Positions 25,459-34,501 of a DNA stretch of 64,000 nt are shown here, one piece after another. This DNA comes from Pontibacter akesuensis (GTDB lineage Bacteria > Bacteroidota > Bacteroidia > Cytophagales > Hymenobacteraceae): the NCBI RefSeq assembly GCF_001611675.1, contig NZ_CP014766.1:4030001-4094000 (forward strand), given 5' to 3'. A program made the translations under genes and the position numbers. How positions within the stretch are numbered: the first letter of the stretch is position 1; the number at the start of each line of letters is the position of its first letter. Under the pieces are notes generated by a model, which saw only the letters and a program-made list of their open reading frames with translations, searched no databases and had not been told where the DNA came from.

Positions 25459-26946
25459 CTACAAGCGCCAACCGGTTACGCCGTAGATCACTTTGCGCAG
25501 CCATGCGTTCATCTCCGGGTAAATGTTCAGGTTGAGGGCCAGCAACGCATAAACAGCCGTTAGCACAAGCGAGCGGACCAGCATGTCGAGGTACACGTTG
25601 CCCATGTAGGGCAGGAGGTAGGAGGCGCCTAAGGCTGCGCCAGCAATGGCGATGATCCCCAGGGCGTGCCAGGTGAAGGGTTGTATCTTGAAAACAGCCT
25701 GCACAAAAAACAACCGCGCCAGGTTCATGGTCACCAGCGAGAGCATGGAGGCGAAAGCGGCTCCCTCAATGCCGTAGCGCGGAATAAAATACCAGTTCGT
25801 CCAGACGGTTAGCCCCGCCAGCACCACGTTGAACCCCAGATCCCATTTATACTTGTCGGAGGTGCCCAGTATGGCGCCGTTCAGGCTGGTGGCCAGGTCT
25901 ACAAGCCGGGCCATAGCCAGAAACAGGACCACATACTTGCCGCTGCGGTAGCTTTCAGGCATAAAATCATAGAGGTTATCAATGTTCGCCCAGATGCCGA
26001 TAAAGAGCAGCAGCCCCACGATCAGGTTAATCATGGTTACGTTTTGGTAAAGTTTTTTCATGCCGCCCATGTCGCGGTCTTTCCAGAACTCGGCCACCTG
26101 CGGGTACGCTATCTTCAGGATGGACTTGCCTGGTACAAGTATGGCACTCGTCATAAAGAAAGCGGTGGTATAGATACCGTTCGCAGCCAAGCTGTAGGAG
26201 GAGATCATCACCTGGTCTACCGTGGTAATGATGGTGGTGGAAACGTTACCCAGAAACGTGAAGAAGCCGTAGTAAAACACCTCCCGGATGGGAATGACGC
26301 GCAGCACCGCCAGGGAAGGCCTTAAAAAAAGCTGCTTCAGCCACAGCAAGTATACCACCAAGGCCAGCGCGCCAGCCGAGTTAACGGCAATGTACAGCAG
26401 CACGAACGTCTGGAAATCCATCACATCCAGTGCGTATATACTTATAAGGATAGTTGTGAGGATGCGCAGCAGGAAGTCCTGCACAAAGGAGGATACAATG
26501 GTTTTGTAAAGCGACCGCAGGTAGGCCGTGAGCATGTTGAACAGCAACGTGAACAGCGCCAGCGGAATCAGGTAATAAAAGTAATCGATGATGAGCGGCG
26601 AGTTTTCGATATAATACTCGACCACGGCAGGCTTAAACAGCAGGAAAATGGCGGTACTGAGAATAAAGCCTAGCAGGGGCACCGCCAGCAGCAGGAACAG
26701 AAAGCCGTTGTGCCGGTTAACCTTGTCGCGGAAATAGGGGAAGTACCGCACGCTCATGTTTCCGAAACCCAGTGCCGAGAACTGCGCATACATCACTGAA
26801 ATGGACAGCAATAGCCGCGTCAGGCCCACCTGCGACTCATCCAGGATGTTGGGGAAAAGCAGAATAGTGTTGACGTATCCAACCAGAATGCCGCCATAGG
26901 AAATAACCGTGTTCCAGATGCCTTCGCGCTGTAATGTCCTACTCAT
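25459..26946 (-). CDS. Wzx-like oligosaccharide flippase
   Basis: 495 residues with about 12-14 membrane helices, the MATE/MOP polysaccharide-exporter pattern. It begins GIWNTVISYGGILVGYVNTILLFPNILDESQVGLTRLLLS, followed by FGNMSVRYFPYFRD, a start and loop arrangement common in Bacteroidota flippases. It is expected to move undecaprenyl-linked glycan units across the inner membrane. It lies between the DegT aminotransferase and the pseudaminate-type operon. Confidence 0.88.
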   Translation of the reverse strand: MSRTLQREGIWNTVISYGGILVGYVNTILLFPNILDESQVGLTRLLLSISVMYAQFSALGFGNMSVRYFPYFRDKVNRHNGFLFLLLAVPLLGFILSTAIFLLFKPAVVEYYIENSPLIIDYFYYLIPLALFTLLFNMLTAYLRSLYKTIVSSFVQDFLLRILTTILISIYALDVMDFQTFVLLYIAVNSAGALALVVYLLWLKQLFLRPSLAVLRVIPIREVFYYGFFTFLGNVSTTIITTVDQVMISSYSLAANGIYTTAFFMTSAILVPGKSILKIAYPQVAEFWKDRDMGGMKKLYQNVTMINLIVGLLLFIGIWANIDNLYDFMPESYRSGKYVVLFLAMARLVDLATSLNGAILGTSDKYKWDLGFNVVLAGLTVWTNWYFIPRYGIEGAAFASMLSLVTMNLARLFFVQAVFKIQPFTWHALGIIAIAGAALGASYLLPYMGNVYLDMLVRSLVLTAVYALLALNLNIYPEMNAWLRKVIYGVTGWRL

Positions 26947-27184
26947 TTAGTAAAGGGTGAGGTGCAAAGGTAGCAAATGAAACAAGTATAGCGGTAAGGG
27001 GCCTGTGTTTGATAGCTGCAATTTAAATGTTGAAAAAACACTGCTTCCTTACAGTTGAATGAATTTATACTTACAGGGCCCACCACCTGTACACTGCGTC
27101 CCACCAGAATTTACCCGCTCCTTAACCGGAACGATGAAAAGTAGCAGGTAATGGTTACTGTTGAACCGGCTAAGAGCTTAAATG

Positions 27185-28975
27185 CTACTTCACCACCTCA
27201 ACCCAACCTTTATAAACTCTACCCGAACGGCTGCTTTTGAGTTGGTAATAATAGGTTCCAGCTGCCATACCCGTTGCACCCCACTCATTGCTGTACTTGT
27301 CTGATTGGTAAACGACCTTTCCCCAGCGGTTAAATACAGCTAATTCCATGCTGTTGGGAGCTACTCCATGCAAGACGAAGCTATCGTTTTTACCGTCGCC
27401 ATTGGGCGTAATAATGTTCGGGATAACCGGGCATTCGTCGTCTGAGGCAACTATATCTCTTGTATAGCTACAGCCATTCAGGCTTATGGTTACCGCGTAA
27501 GTTCCTGGAGCAGTTACAGCTATACTTGGGCTAGTTTGGCCGTTGCTCCACCTATAGGTAGCGCCTTCTGTTGTCGCATCCAGCACGGCTGCCTCGTTGT
27601 TACAGATGGGCACTTCTGTTGGAAAAGAAAAAGTAGGTTCCTTCGTGAGAGCTATAGTGATTTCATCCCTGACGGTGCATCCCGAAGCAGTTGTTACCTC
27701 AACCCAATATGTACCTTCTGTTGTTACTGTGATGTTAGCGGATGATTCTCCTGTACTCCAACGAACTGTTTCGCCTGTGTTTTGCTGTACACTTAAATTT
27801 GCGGTAGTACCGGCACACATGCTTTCAGGTCCGCTTATAGCCACCGCGGGTGCTGCTTTGCCCGTTCCAGCATACTCTCCATAGTTAGCCGAAGTGTTGT
27901 AGAGCATAACGAGTGAGGCGGTCGTGTCTGCCACCTGGCCCCAGTTCGTCTTCGTGTTATCTTGTCTGCGGTAAAGCAAGCCGCCACAGTCCATGCCATA
28001 CTGCTTAAAGTATACCTTGTACTTTTTTGAAGGGGCACCCGCTTTAAATAAACCATAATACTCCTGTACCTCCCGGGCATCACCTATGCCGTTGGTTGAA
28101 GCAGGCGGAGACTGGATGGAATACAGGTGAAAGCCATCTACACCTGGATCGACATTGATGACAGAGAAGTTAGCACGGTCTGTAACCATTTCAAAGGAAG
28201 CATCCCACTGTGATGCTCTCCCGTCTGTGTACCTGTAAACACTTTTATCGCCAATAGGGGCACCGGAGGTAACCCAGGCAACTGTTGGATTCAGTTGTTG
28301 TAGTGTTCCATCTAGCCGTTGGCTGCTTAGGTCCTTAACTGTGGCCGTGCCCGAAGCATCGAAATTGAAATAAGCTACTAGGTCTGCAGGGAATGAGGAG
28401 AGTTTAGAGCACATCTGCTGCCTGATTTCATCCCTTGTTAAAGCCTTTTTCCAGATCCTGACCTCATCGATTTGGCCCTCGTAGTATTCATCATCATACA
28501 AGAAGTATTTACCAACAGCCAACGGAGCAGTATTGGTAAGGCTCGTTTGGCTATAGTTCGTAGTAATAGAGTTTTGAAGTATTCCATCCACATATATCGT
28601 CCAGGTACGACCATCACAAACTCCTGCCAGATGGTGCCAATTTCCATCGCTTACATTTGCAGCAGAATAGCCGGAGTTTCTATAATCTCCTGAACCGTCA
28701 CGTCCGGCAAAGGCTGCTTTTCCATCTTTAATAATCAGGTGATAGCCACGCTGTGCACCATACCTGTCGTACTTTCCTGCAACCCATTGGTATTTCATTG
28801 CAGTTGTTTTAACCCAAGCCTCTACTGTTACTTGGTTCGTAACCCCTCTATTTGAAGCGCTGCTGTGAACATAGCCGTTCCCATCAAAGCTGAGAGCATT
28901 AACTGGCCCCTGAGCTTTTACCTTCGCAGCAAATAAAATGGAAATAAGGAGGAGGAGTGGTAAAAGTTTGCTCAT
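27185..28975 (-). CDS. LamG-domain surface protein with type IX secretion C-terminal (CHU_C) domain
   Basis: 596 residues. A signal peptide (1-21) leads to a LamG/concanavalin-like domain (about 25-200: VTVEAWVKT, YDRYGAQRGYHLIIKDG, DGNWHHLAGVCDGRTWTIYVDG, IDEVRIWKKALT). A linker follows, then two Ig-like repeats (about 388-455 and 456-520: RWSTGESSANITVTTEGTYWVEV; RWSNGQTSPSIAVTAPGTYAVTI). The gliding-associated C-terminal domain (about 523-596) has IITPNGDGKNDSF, FNRWGKVVY and AGTYYYQL. It is exported by the T9SS and held at the surface. LamG suggests glycan binding. Confidence 0.9.
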   Translation of the reverse strand: MSKLLPLLLLISILFAAKVKAQGPVNALSFDGNGYVHSSASNRGVTNQVTVEAWVKTTAMKYQWVAGKYDRYGAQRGYHLIIKDGKAAFAGRDGSGDYRNSGYSAANVSDGNWHHLAGVCDGRTWTIYVDGILQNSITTNYSQTSLTNTAPLAVGKYFLYDDEYYEGQIDEVRIWKKALTRDEIRQQMCSKLSSFPADLVAYFNFDASGTATVKDLSSQRLDGTLQQLNPTVAWVTSGAPIGDKSVYRYTDGRASQWDASFEMVTDRANFSVINVDPGVDGFHLYSIQSPPASTNGIGDAREVQEYYGLFKAGAPSKKYKVYFKQYGMDCGGLLYRRQDNTKTNWGQVADTTASLVMLYNTSANYGEYAGTGKAAPAVAISGPESMCAGTTANLSVQQNTGETVRWSTGESSANITVTTEGTYWVEVTTASGCTVRDEITIALTKEPTFSFPTEVPICNNEAAVLDATTEGATYRWSNGQTSPSIAVTAPGTYAVTISLNGCSYTRDIVASDDECPVIPNIITPNGDGKNDSFVLHGVAPNSMELAVFNRWGKVVYQSDKYSNEWGATGMAAGTYYYQLKSSRSGRVYKGWVEVVK

Positions 28976-29027
28976 AGACAGGAATGGAGGTGAAGCAGTT
29001 TATTTATGCTTCAATATATGTAGATAT

Positions 29028-30305
29028 CTATGGATTCACAAACCTGTCAATGTGCTGTAAAGCCAGGGCGCTGCTCCTGCCATCATTCGCTGTGGCAACG
29101 GTTGCGCTATAATACTGAGCCCTCTCCACAACATCCGGTTTTGCACGCAGATGCGTTCGAATCAATTTAATTAGCTGCTCTGAGGTATGTACTTCATCTA
29201 CCAGCCCGTTCTGGATAAAGCCATAGTAATCATCAACATTTTGTGTAGGACTAAAATCATAGTAAATCGACCAAACATTGAGCAACACCGCCTCCAGATG
29301 AATGCCGGAAGTGGCACTGATTTGCACATCAATTTGCTGCAGGTATTCAAAAGCCGATACATTACGACTGTCAGAAAGACTGATGCGGTCACTTATGTTT
29401 TTAAGAGAATTGAAACGCCGCTTTTCGCGAGGGTGGGGGCGAAGAAGTATACTTACTTCAGGCAGTTCTAAGTCAAGTAAGCGAAGTAATATTTCGATTT
29501 CCGAAAGCTCATCGATGATGTTACAGCCAATTCCAATGGTGCGGATATGCCTGCTGTTATTTCGGAATGGAATGTATTTGTCGGCTTTGGGCATACCTAC
29601 CAGTTCCACTTTGCCCCAAATTGGTCCGCACTGCCTGTACTTGTTCAGCGAGTCCTGTCCCTCTAGCAAATTCAGGTCGAAGGAAAGCGGCGGGAACAGC
29701 GTACTGACGCTGGCATGCTGAAGATAAATTGTTTTGATGCCTAACCCTTTCGCTGCAAGCAGCATAGCGCGGGCGTCGGCGTTATGATCATTTGCAAACA
29801 CAACTGCCAAAGGCTTGTACTGTTGCAGCTTGCGGTGGTATATTTCGTAAAAGCCCACGGCATCGTAAAGAACGTCATAAAAACGAAGTGTAGCTTGCTT
29901 CCTGCTTTTCAGAAAGTGGTAAAAGAGCGGCAGGAACCTGTAATAGTAAAGCAGCTTCCGCCGCAGTGAAATTCGTTCTACCACAGCGTTATACTTGCCT
30001 ATCTGCTTGCTTTGGCCTGCTACAGCCACGGCATCAGGCAAAGCTTGCTGCAGAAAATGGAGGCTGTCGTAATTGTTCTGGCTCACCACATACAGCCATA
30101 CCTTGCCTTTTAACCTTGTGGGGTGTTCTACTCCTTTGAACACGTTGCCTAGCAGGCGCAGGAACGTATAACCGGCCATACGCAGCAGGCGCAACAAGGG
30201 GTTTTTAGGGGAATAGGCATTTTTTGCACTTTCCGGAAGCTGAAGAAAGTGCTCCGAAAAGTGCAGGTACAGAATATCGCTGTAAAGGGCAAACCACTTT
30301 TTCAT
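29028..30305 (-). CDS. Probable GT-B glycosyltransferase or surface-carbohydrate protein
   Basis: 425 residues, no signal peptide. The N-terminal half is basic and aromatic. The C-terminal half carries GT-B-like motifs: VFANDHNADARAMLLAAKGLGIKTIYLQHASVS, then LLRPHPREKRRF, then ISATSGIHLEAVLLNVWSIYYDF. These are typical of CDP-glycerol/capsule/sialyl-type transferases that share the 'RPHP' and 'SGxxLEA' elements. It follows pseI by 3 bases as the last gene of the operon, so transfer of the finished nonulosonate is the likely role. I do not recognise a defined family. Confidence 0.65.
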   Translation of the reverse strand: MKKWFALYSDILYLHFSEHFLQLPESAKNAYSPKNPLLRLLRMAGYTFLRLLGNVFKGVEHPTRLKGKVWLYVVSQNNYDSLHFLQQALPDAVAVAGQSKQIGKYNAVVERISLRRKLLYYYRFLPLFYHFLKSRKQATLRFYDVLYDAVGFYEIYHRKLQQYKPLAVVFANDHNADARAMLLAAKGLGIKTIYLQHASVSTLFPPLSFDLNLLEGQDSLNKYRQCGPIWGKVELVGMPKADKYIPFRNNSRHIRTIGIGCNIIDELSEIEILLRLLDLELPEVSILLRPHPREKRRFNSLKNISDRISLSDSRNVSAFEYLQQIDVQISATSGIHLEAVLLNVWSIYYDFSPTQNVDDYYGFIQNGLVDEVHTSEQLIKLIRTHLRAKPDVVERAQYYSATVATANDGRSSALALQHIDRFVNP

Positions 30306-30308
30306 GGT

Positions 30309-31364
30309 TTACACCAGGCCCCAGTTGAGTGGTGTGCCTTTGGGTATAGCCTGCTTGGCTTTTCGGCCCAACACTTCCTCGTAATGCTTTGGGGCAAGGC
30401 CCATGCCGGGGCGAATAACGCGAATATTTTCTTTTGTCAGTTCCTCTCCGGCTGCAATATCTTTGGCTGCATAAACAGAGCGCTTGAACAGGCGACTTTT
30501 TTCCTCGGCCCGCTGCACGCCGTACTGCACATGACCCAGTGCCAGCTTTGCCCTCTCAGACTCCACTACCAGCGCTTTTAACTCTTCCGGCTCCAGCGAG
30601 AAAGCAGAATCCACGCCGCCATCGGCCCTGCGTAGGGTAAAATGCTTTTCAATAACAGTGGCGCCAAGAGCCACTGCCGCCACCGATGCGCCAATTCCCA
30701 TGGTATGGTCCGAAAGGCCGATCTGCAGGTTGTAAAGCTCGCGCATGTGCGGAATGGTGAGCAAGTTCGTGTTCTCCGGTGTGGCCGGGTAAGTAGAGGT
30801 GCATTTCAGCAGAATCAGGTCCTTGCAACCTGCCTCATACAGCACCTGCACGCCCTCGGCCACTTCCTGTACCGTGGCGGCACCCGTGCTCATGATCACT
30901 GGTTTTCTTGTGGCCGCTACCTTTCGCAGCAGCGGGTGGTCGGTATTTTCAAAGGAAGCTATCTTATAAGCCGGGACATTCAGTTCCTCCAGAAAATCCA
31001 CCGCTGTTTCATCAAAAGGAGAGGAGAAGGCGATGAGGCCGTGTGCTTTTGCCCGCTCAAAAATAGGCTGGTGCCATTCCCAAGGCGTGTAGGCCTCCTC
31101 GTACAAATCGTACAGCTCGCGCCCTTGCCACAGTGAGTTGTCATCTTCGATCGTGATAGCACCGCGCAAGGTCATGGTGTCGGCCGTGTAAGTTTGCAGC
31201 TTGATGGCATCCGCACCAGCAGCAGCAGCGGCATCCACAATGGCCAGGGCACGCTCCAGGGACTGGTTGTGGTTGCCGGACATTTCGGCAATGATGAAAG
31301 GCTTGTGGACCAGACCTATTACTCTATTTTGTATCTTGATATCTTGCATCATCAATTTCCGCAT
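30309..31364 (-). CDS. pseI: Pseudaminic acid synthase (NeuB family)
   Basis: 351 residues. The TIM-barrel domain shows FIIAEMSGNHNQSLERALAIVDAAAAAGADAIKLQTYTADTMT, FSSPFDETAVDFLEEL, KIASFENTDHPLL, and the family HFTLRRADGGVDSAFSLEP. A C-terminal SAF antifreeze-like domain (about 290-351) closes the active site. It condenses the PseG product with phosphoenolpyruvate. The ATG at 31364 overlaps pseH by 41 bases; the Met codons at 31352 and 31349 are other candidates. Confidence 0.93.
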   Translation of the reverse strand: MRKLMMQDIKIQNRVIGLVHKPFIIAEMSGNHNQSLERALAIVDAAAAAGADAIKLQTYTADTMTLRGAITIEDDNSLWQGRELYDLYEEAYTPWEWHQPIFERAKAHGLIAFSSPFDETAVDFLEELNVPAYKIASFENTDHPLLRKVAATRKPVIMSTGAATVQEVAEGVQVLYEAGCKDLILLKCTSTYPATPENTNLLTIPHMRELYNLQIGLSDHTMGIGASVAAVALGATVIEKHFTLRRADGGVDSAFSLEPEELKALVVESERAKLALGHVQYGVQRAEEKSRLFKRSVYAAKDIAAGEELTKENIRVIRPGMGLAPKHYEEVLGRKAKQAIPKGTPLNWGLV

Positions 31365-31899
31365 TTGTAAAACACTTTGGGTTAAAGCAGCCTACTAAAA
31401 TTCTATCTTCAGCTTTGCCCTCCACCAAATAATGGCCTTTTAAGCGGCCTTCTATTATCCAACCAGCACGAGTATAAGCTTTGATGGATGATAGATTTGA
31501 CGCATACATGCCCCCAAATAGCTTCCGGATATCATGTTCCTCAAATGCCAACTTATTTCCTAGCTCGATGGCTTCAACCGCCAATCCTTTGCCGTGGTAG
31601 CTCTTATCGCCCAACAACACCACCAAATCAGATATTTTATGGTTGAAGTTGATTGGGCCAACTTTTATCGTGCCGATGCAGTCTCCGGAATCTTTGTAGA
31701 AAATGCCGTAAGTAAAGCTGTTATGATTAACCTCGCCCTGCTCTATGTTTTGTAGCAGCACCTCCTTGGTTATTGTCTTTTTGGAGTTAGTATAAAACTT
31801 CATCAACTCCTCATCTTCAAACCAATTCATAAAGCGCTCATTAATGTCCTCTACCCGAATCTTTCGGAGGAAAATACGGTCAGTCTCGTAGGTTCTCAT
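31324..31899 (-). CDS. pseH: UDP-4-amino-sugar N-acetyltransferase (PseH-like GNAT)
   Basis: 191 residues. GNAT fold: TDRIFLRKIRVEDIN start, GTIKVGPINFNHKISDLVVLLGDKSYHGKGLAVEAIELGNKLAFEEHDIRKLFGGMYASNLSSIKAYTRAGW. The acetyl-CoA loop is GDKSYHGKGLA. Position between pseG and pseI supports acetylation of the 4-amino group of the PseC product. It overlaps pseG by 20 bases and pseI by 41 bases, so translation is tightly coupled. Confidence 0.88.
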   Translation of the reverse strand: MRTYETDRIFLRKIRVEDINERFMNWFEDEELMKFYTNSKKTITKEVLLQNIEQGEVNHNSFTYGIFYKDSGDCIGTIKVGPINFNHKISDLVVLLGDKSYHGKGLAVEAIELGNKLAFEEHDIRKLFGGMYASNLSSIKAYTRAGWIIEGRLKGHYLVEGKAEDRILVGCFNPKCFTNAEIDDARYQDTK

Positions 31900-32899
31900 G
31901 GTGTGCCAGGTTTTTAAATATGTTCAGAAGTCGCTGGGCTTGCTGTCCATCGAAAAGCATGCTTCCGTTGCGTATTAAATCTGCTTTTTCTTCGGTGGCT
32001 ATATTTTCCCCAAATTTAGTAAAAGGAAGGGCTATTCTTTGCTCCAGCAGGTATGTATATACTTCGGCCTGATTATCGGCCGTTTGCAGCAAGTATAAAA
32101 TGCCATGCGTGCAAAGGTACTCATAGCCTACAGTACTGGCCGAGGTAATGGCCGTAGCTGCCTGCTGCATGTAGTGCAGCATCTGACCCGCATTCAGGTT
32201 CTCCAGCAAATGTATGTCCAGTGCGGCAGAAGAAGCAAATGCAGTGATACTATGCTTGTTTCTATTCGCGGCACCAACTACTACAAAATACTTTAGATCA
32301 GGGGCTTTGCCTGCACATTGGCGCAGTACCTGCAAGGTATGATTTTCAGGATCGGCTCCTCCCAGGCAAATAAACACAGCTTTCGAATCTGTTGCCGGTT
32401 CTACTGCTTGGCTGGCGGCAGTCAGAAACTCACTTCGGAGCAAAGCATACTCGGCACCCAAATAGAAATTGGTGTACTTTTCTACCGAGAATTGCTCTCT
32501 TTTCAACCCAACTACGTGACTTATCACCACATCTGCCACAAAATGGTAGGCATGGATATCATCAATGCTGACAATTGTTGCTCCCTTGGTTTTTATACTT
32601 TTCTGGTAAGTTGTATTGAAAGTATAGCCATCCAGCACCACTATTTCTTCCGGGGAGATGTAGGCATTGAGTTCGTGGGGGTACCGTTCTTCGGTGGGGG
32701 GGCAGAGGGGTAGGTTGATGAGGCCGTGGCAGACGCTTCTGATCAGCGCCTGCAGCTCTATTGCCGGTGCCTGTATGGCAAAAATGCACTCAAAGTCCTT
32801 CCGAAGTATGGCAGCAAGTGCCAGCGAGCGCATCACATGGCCCAAACCAATCCTGCTGTTGCCATCAGCCCGAAATATAATTCGCTTTTGCTTATGCAT
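31880..32899 (-). CDS. pseG: UDP-2,4-diacetamido-trideoxy-altrose hydrolase
   Basis: 339 residues, a GT-B-type hydrolase. It has FRADGNSRIGLGHVMRSLALA (the RADGNxxIGxGHVMR motif of PseG, with the catalytic histidine), VVLDGYTF, and SIDDIHAYHFVADVVISH. Later, FICLGGADPENHTLQVL is the GGADP motif. It removes UDP from the 6-deoxy-altrose intermediate to release the free sugar for pseI. It overlaps both neighbours by a few bases. Confidence 0.9.
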   Translation of the reverse strand: MHKQKRIIFRADGNSRIGLGHVMRSLALAAILRKDFECIFAIQAPAIELQALIRSVCHGLINLPLCPPTEERYPHELNAYISPEEIVVLDGYTFNTTYQKSIKTKGATIVSIDDIHAYHFVADVVISHVVGLKREQFSVEKYTNFYLGAEYALLRSEFLTAASQAVEPATDSKAVFICLGGADPENHTLQVLRQCAGKAPDLKYFVVVGAANRNKHSITAFASSAALDIHLLENLNAGQMLHYMQQAATAITSASTVGYEYLCTHGILYLLQTADNQAEVYTYLLEQRIALPFTKFGENIATEEKADLIRNGSMLFDGQQAQRLLNIFKNLAHHENLRD

Positions 32900-33713
32900 T
32901 TTTTTCTTTAATGTATTTTAGCACTCTGGTGAAGCCTCTTTGTTGCAGTACTTTCCTTGCCTCCGCCAGCTCTTCTTTTTCTGATGCAAAGGCCATGCGC
33001 TGCGTGTTCTGACTGTTTACGTGCAGCAACCAAGGGTGATCCCGCAGCAGTTGCTCTAACTGGTCGAGTCCAAAATTTGGATCTGTAACGGAAAGCTTTT
33101 CGTACAGCATCGATGCCAGAGCATAGTCAGACGGGTAATCCACCGTCAGGCGCAGCGCTTTAAGATCAGATTCAAAATGTATTGTATGCTTTCTAAAGCT
33201 TTCTGTCCTGCGGATATACGGTGTGACGTGCTCCCGGTCATCTGGTTCTGTTGCTTCAGCGGCCGCCTGCAGCAACGCAGAGGCTGAAATCACCTCCAGG
33301 TTGGTGCCTAATGGCAATCCCTCTGTTAAGGTATAGGCGGCACCTGATTTTAAGTGTTCGGTAACAGCCAACTCAATCTTTTTCGGGAAAATGAAGGGAT
33401 TGTCACCCGTAAGCCTGATCACCACGTCCAGTTTATACTTTTCAGCAGCATCGGAGAATCTAGCCAGTACATCATCCAGTGATGCCCTGAAGCAGTGTAT
33501 TTGCTCCTGTTCACACAACTGCTGAATCTGATCATCTGCCGCAGTGGCAGACGTGGCCACAATTACATGGTATTCGCTGGATGCGGCTTTTGCTCTGTTC
33601 ACCACATGCTGCAACAAGCTGGGCCCACCGCCGAAGGGCAGCGGAAGCAGTGCCTTGTTCGGGAGCCGCTCAGAGCCAAGGCGTGCCTGTATGATGGCGC
33701 CTACTTTTACCAT
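32892..33713 (-). CDS. SpsF-type cytidylyltransferase (likely CMP-nonulosonate synthetase)
   Basis: 273 residues, with MVKVGAIIQARLGSERLPNKALLPLPFG, the nucleotide-binding R-L-x-S-x-R-L-P-x-K motif. VVIRLTGDNPFI and the conserved HVTPYIRR segment place it in the SpsF/COG1861 CMP-KDO-synthetase-like group. That group differs from the shorter PseF/NeuA enzyme of Campylobacter. Position inside the pse operon makes CMP activation of the nonulosonate the natural role, replacing PseF. The last bases overlap pseG and the first overlap the SDR gene. Confidence 0.8.
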   Translation of the reverse strand: MVKVGAIIQARLGSERLPNKALLPLPFGGGPSLLQHVVNRAKAASSEYHVIVATSATAADDQIQQLCEQEQIHCFRASLDDVLARFSDAAEKYKLDVVIRLTGDNPFIFPKKIELAVTEHLKSGAAYTLTEGLPLGTNLEVISASALLQAAAEATEPDDREHVTPYIRRTESFRKHTIHFESDLKALRLTVDYPSDYALASMLYEKLSVTDPNFGLDQLEQLLRDHPWLLHVNSQNTQRMAFASEKEELAEARKVLQQRGFTRVLKYIKEKNA

Positions 33714-34501
33714 GCCGTCCAGCCTCCGTCTATCACCATGTTCTGCCCTGTCATGAAAGAAGAAGCGTCTGATGCCAGGTAGACGAAAGCGCCTTTCAAC
33801 TCATCCGGCTTTCCGATTCTGCCCAATGGGTTTTTATGTTTGAGATGCTGCATAAACGGCTCATCCTGCTGCACCGCTTCCCCCGGAAAAGGGCCTGGTG
33901 TTACAGTATTTACAGTAATGCCATACTTGCCTAAGTAACAGGCGAAGTAGCGGGTGAGTTGCAGCACGCCCGCCTTGGCCGCGCCATAATGCGGTGGGTT
34001 CAGGAAAGCAGGACTATCTTTGTAGATATGAAAATCGGGCGAAACCATACCGTACATAGACGACACGTTGATGATCCGCCCGCCTTTGTATTTTAAGTAG
34101 GGGATAATTTCCCGAATGCAGCGGTACACGCTGTTTAGGTTTCCATCGATTCCCGAGCTCCATTCCTCATCCGTAAGATTCTCCGGTGCCTGACCTTTAG
34201 AGTATACCGCACTGTTTACCAGTACGTCCAGTTTGCCTGCCGCTGCTTGCGCGGCGGCAAAGGCTGATTTTATACTTTGCGTGTCGGAGATGTCGCAGTA
34301 TTGGAAACGTAGCTGTGCACGTTCCTCAAAAGCCTTCGAGAACTTTTCCTCACTTCTGCCCAGCACAAACACAGTGGCACCGGCCTCTGCCAATCCTTCC
34401 GAAATGGCAGTTCCCAAATGGCCGTAACCGCCTGTCACCAGTGCTACTTTGCCTTCAAGTGAGAAGAGGGAGCTTAGTGGATTGTTCAGGTTTTCGGCCA
34501 T
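33707..34501 (-). CDS. SDR oxidoreductase in the pse operon
   Basis: 264 residues, classical SDR. TGGYGHLG is the cofactor motif (about residues 23-30). NSAVYS, the catalytic Ser in NVSSMYG, and YGAAKAG for Tyr-Lys follow. VTPGPFPGEAVQQDEPFMQ and DASSFMTGQNMVIDGG are typical of reductases acting on sugars or hydroxy acids. It is not one of the five standard pse enzymes. Overlaps with both neighbours tie it to the operon, so a modified nonulosonate or a sugar precursor is the likely substrate. Confidence 0.85.
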   Translation of the reverse strand: MAENLNNPLSSLFSLEGKVALVTGGYGHLGTAISEGLAEAGATVFVLGRSEEKFSKAFEERAQLRFQYCDISDTQSIKSAFAAAQAAAGKLDVLVNSAVYSKGQAPENLTDEEWSSGIDGNLNSVYRCIREIIPYLKYKGGRIINVSSMYGMVSPDFHIYKDSPAFLNPPHYGAAKAGVLQLTRYFACYLGKYGITVNTVTPGPFPGEAVQQDEPFMQHLKHKNPLGRIGKPDELKGAFVYLASDASSFMTGQNMVIDGGWTAW

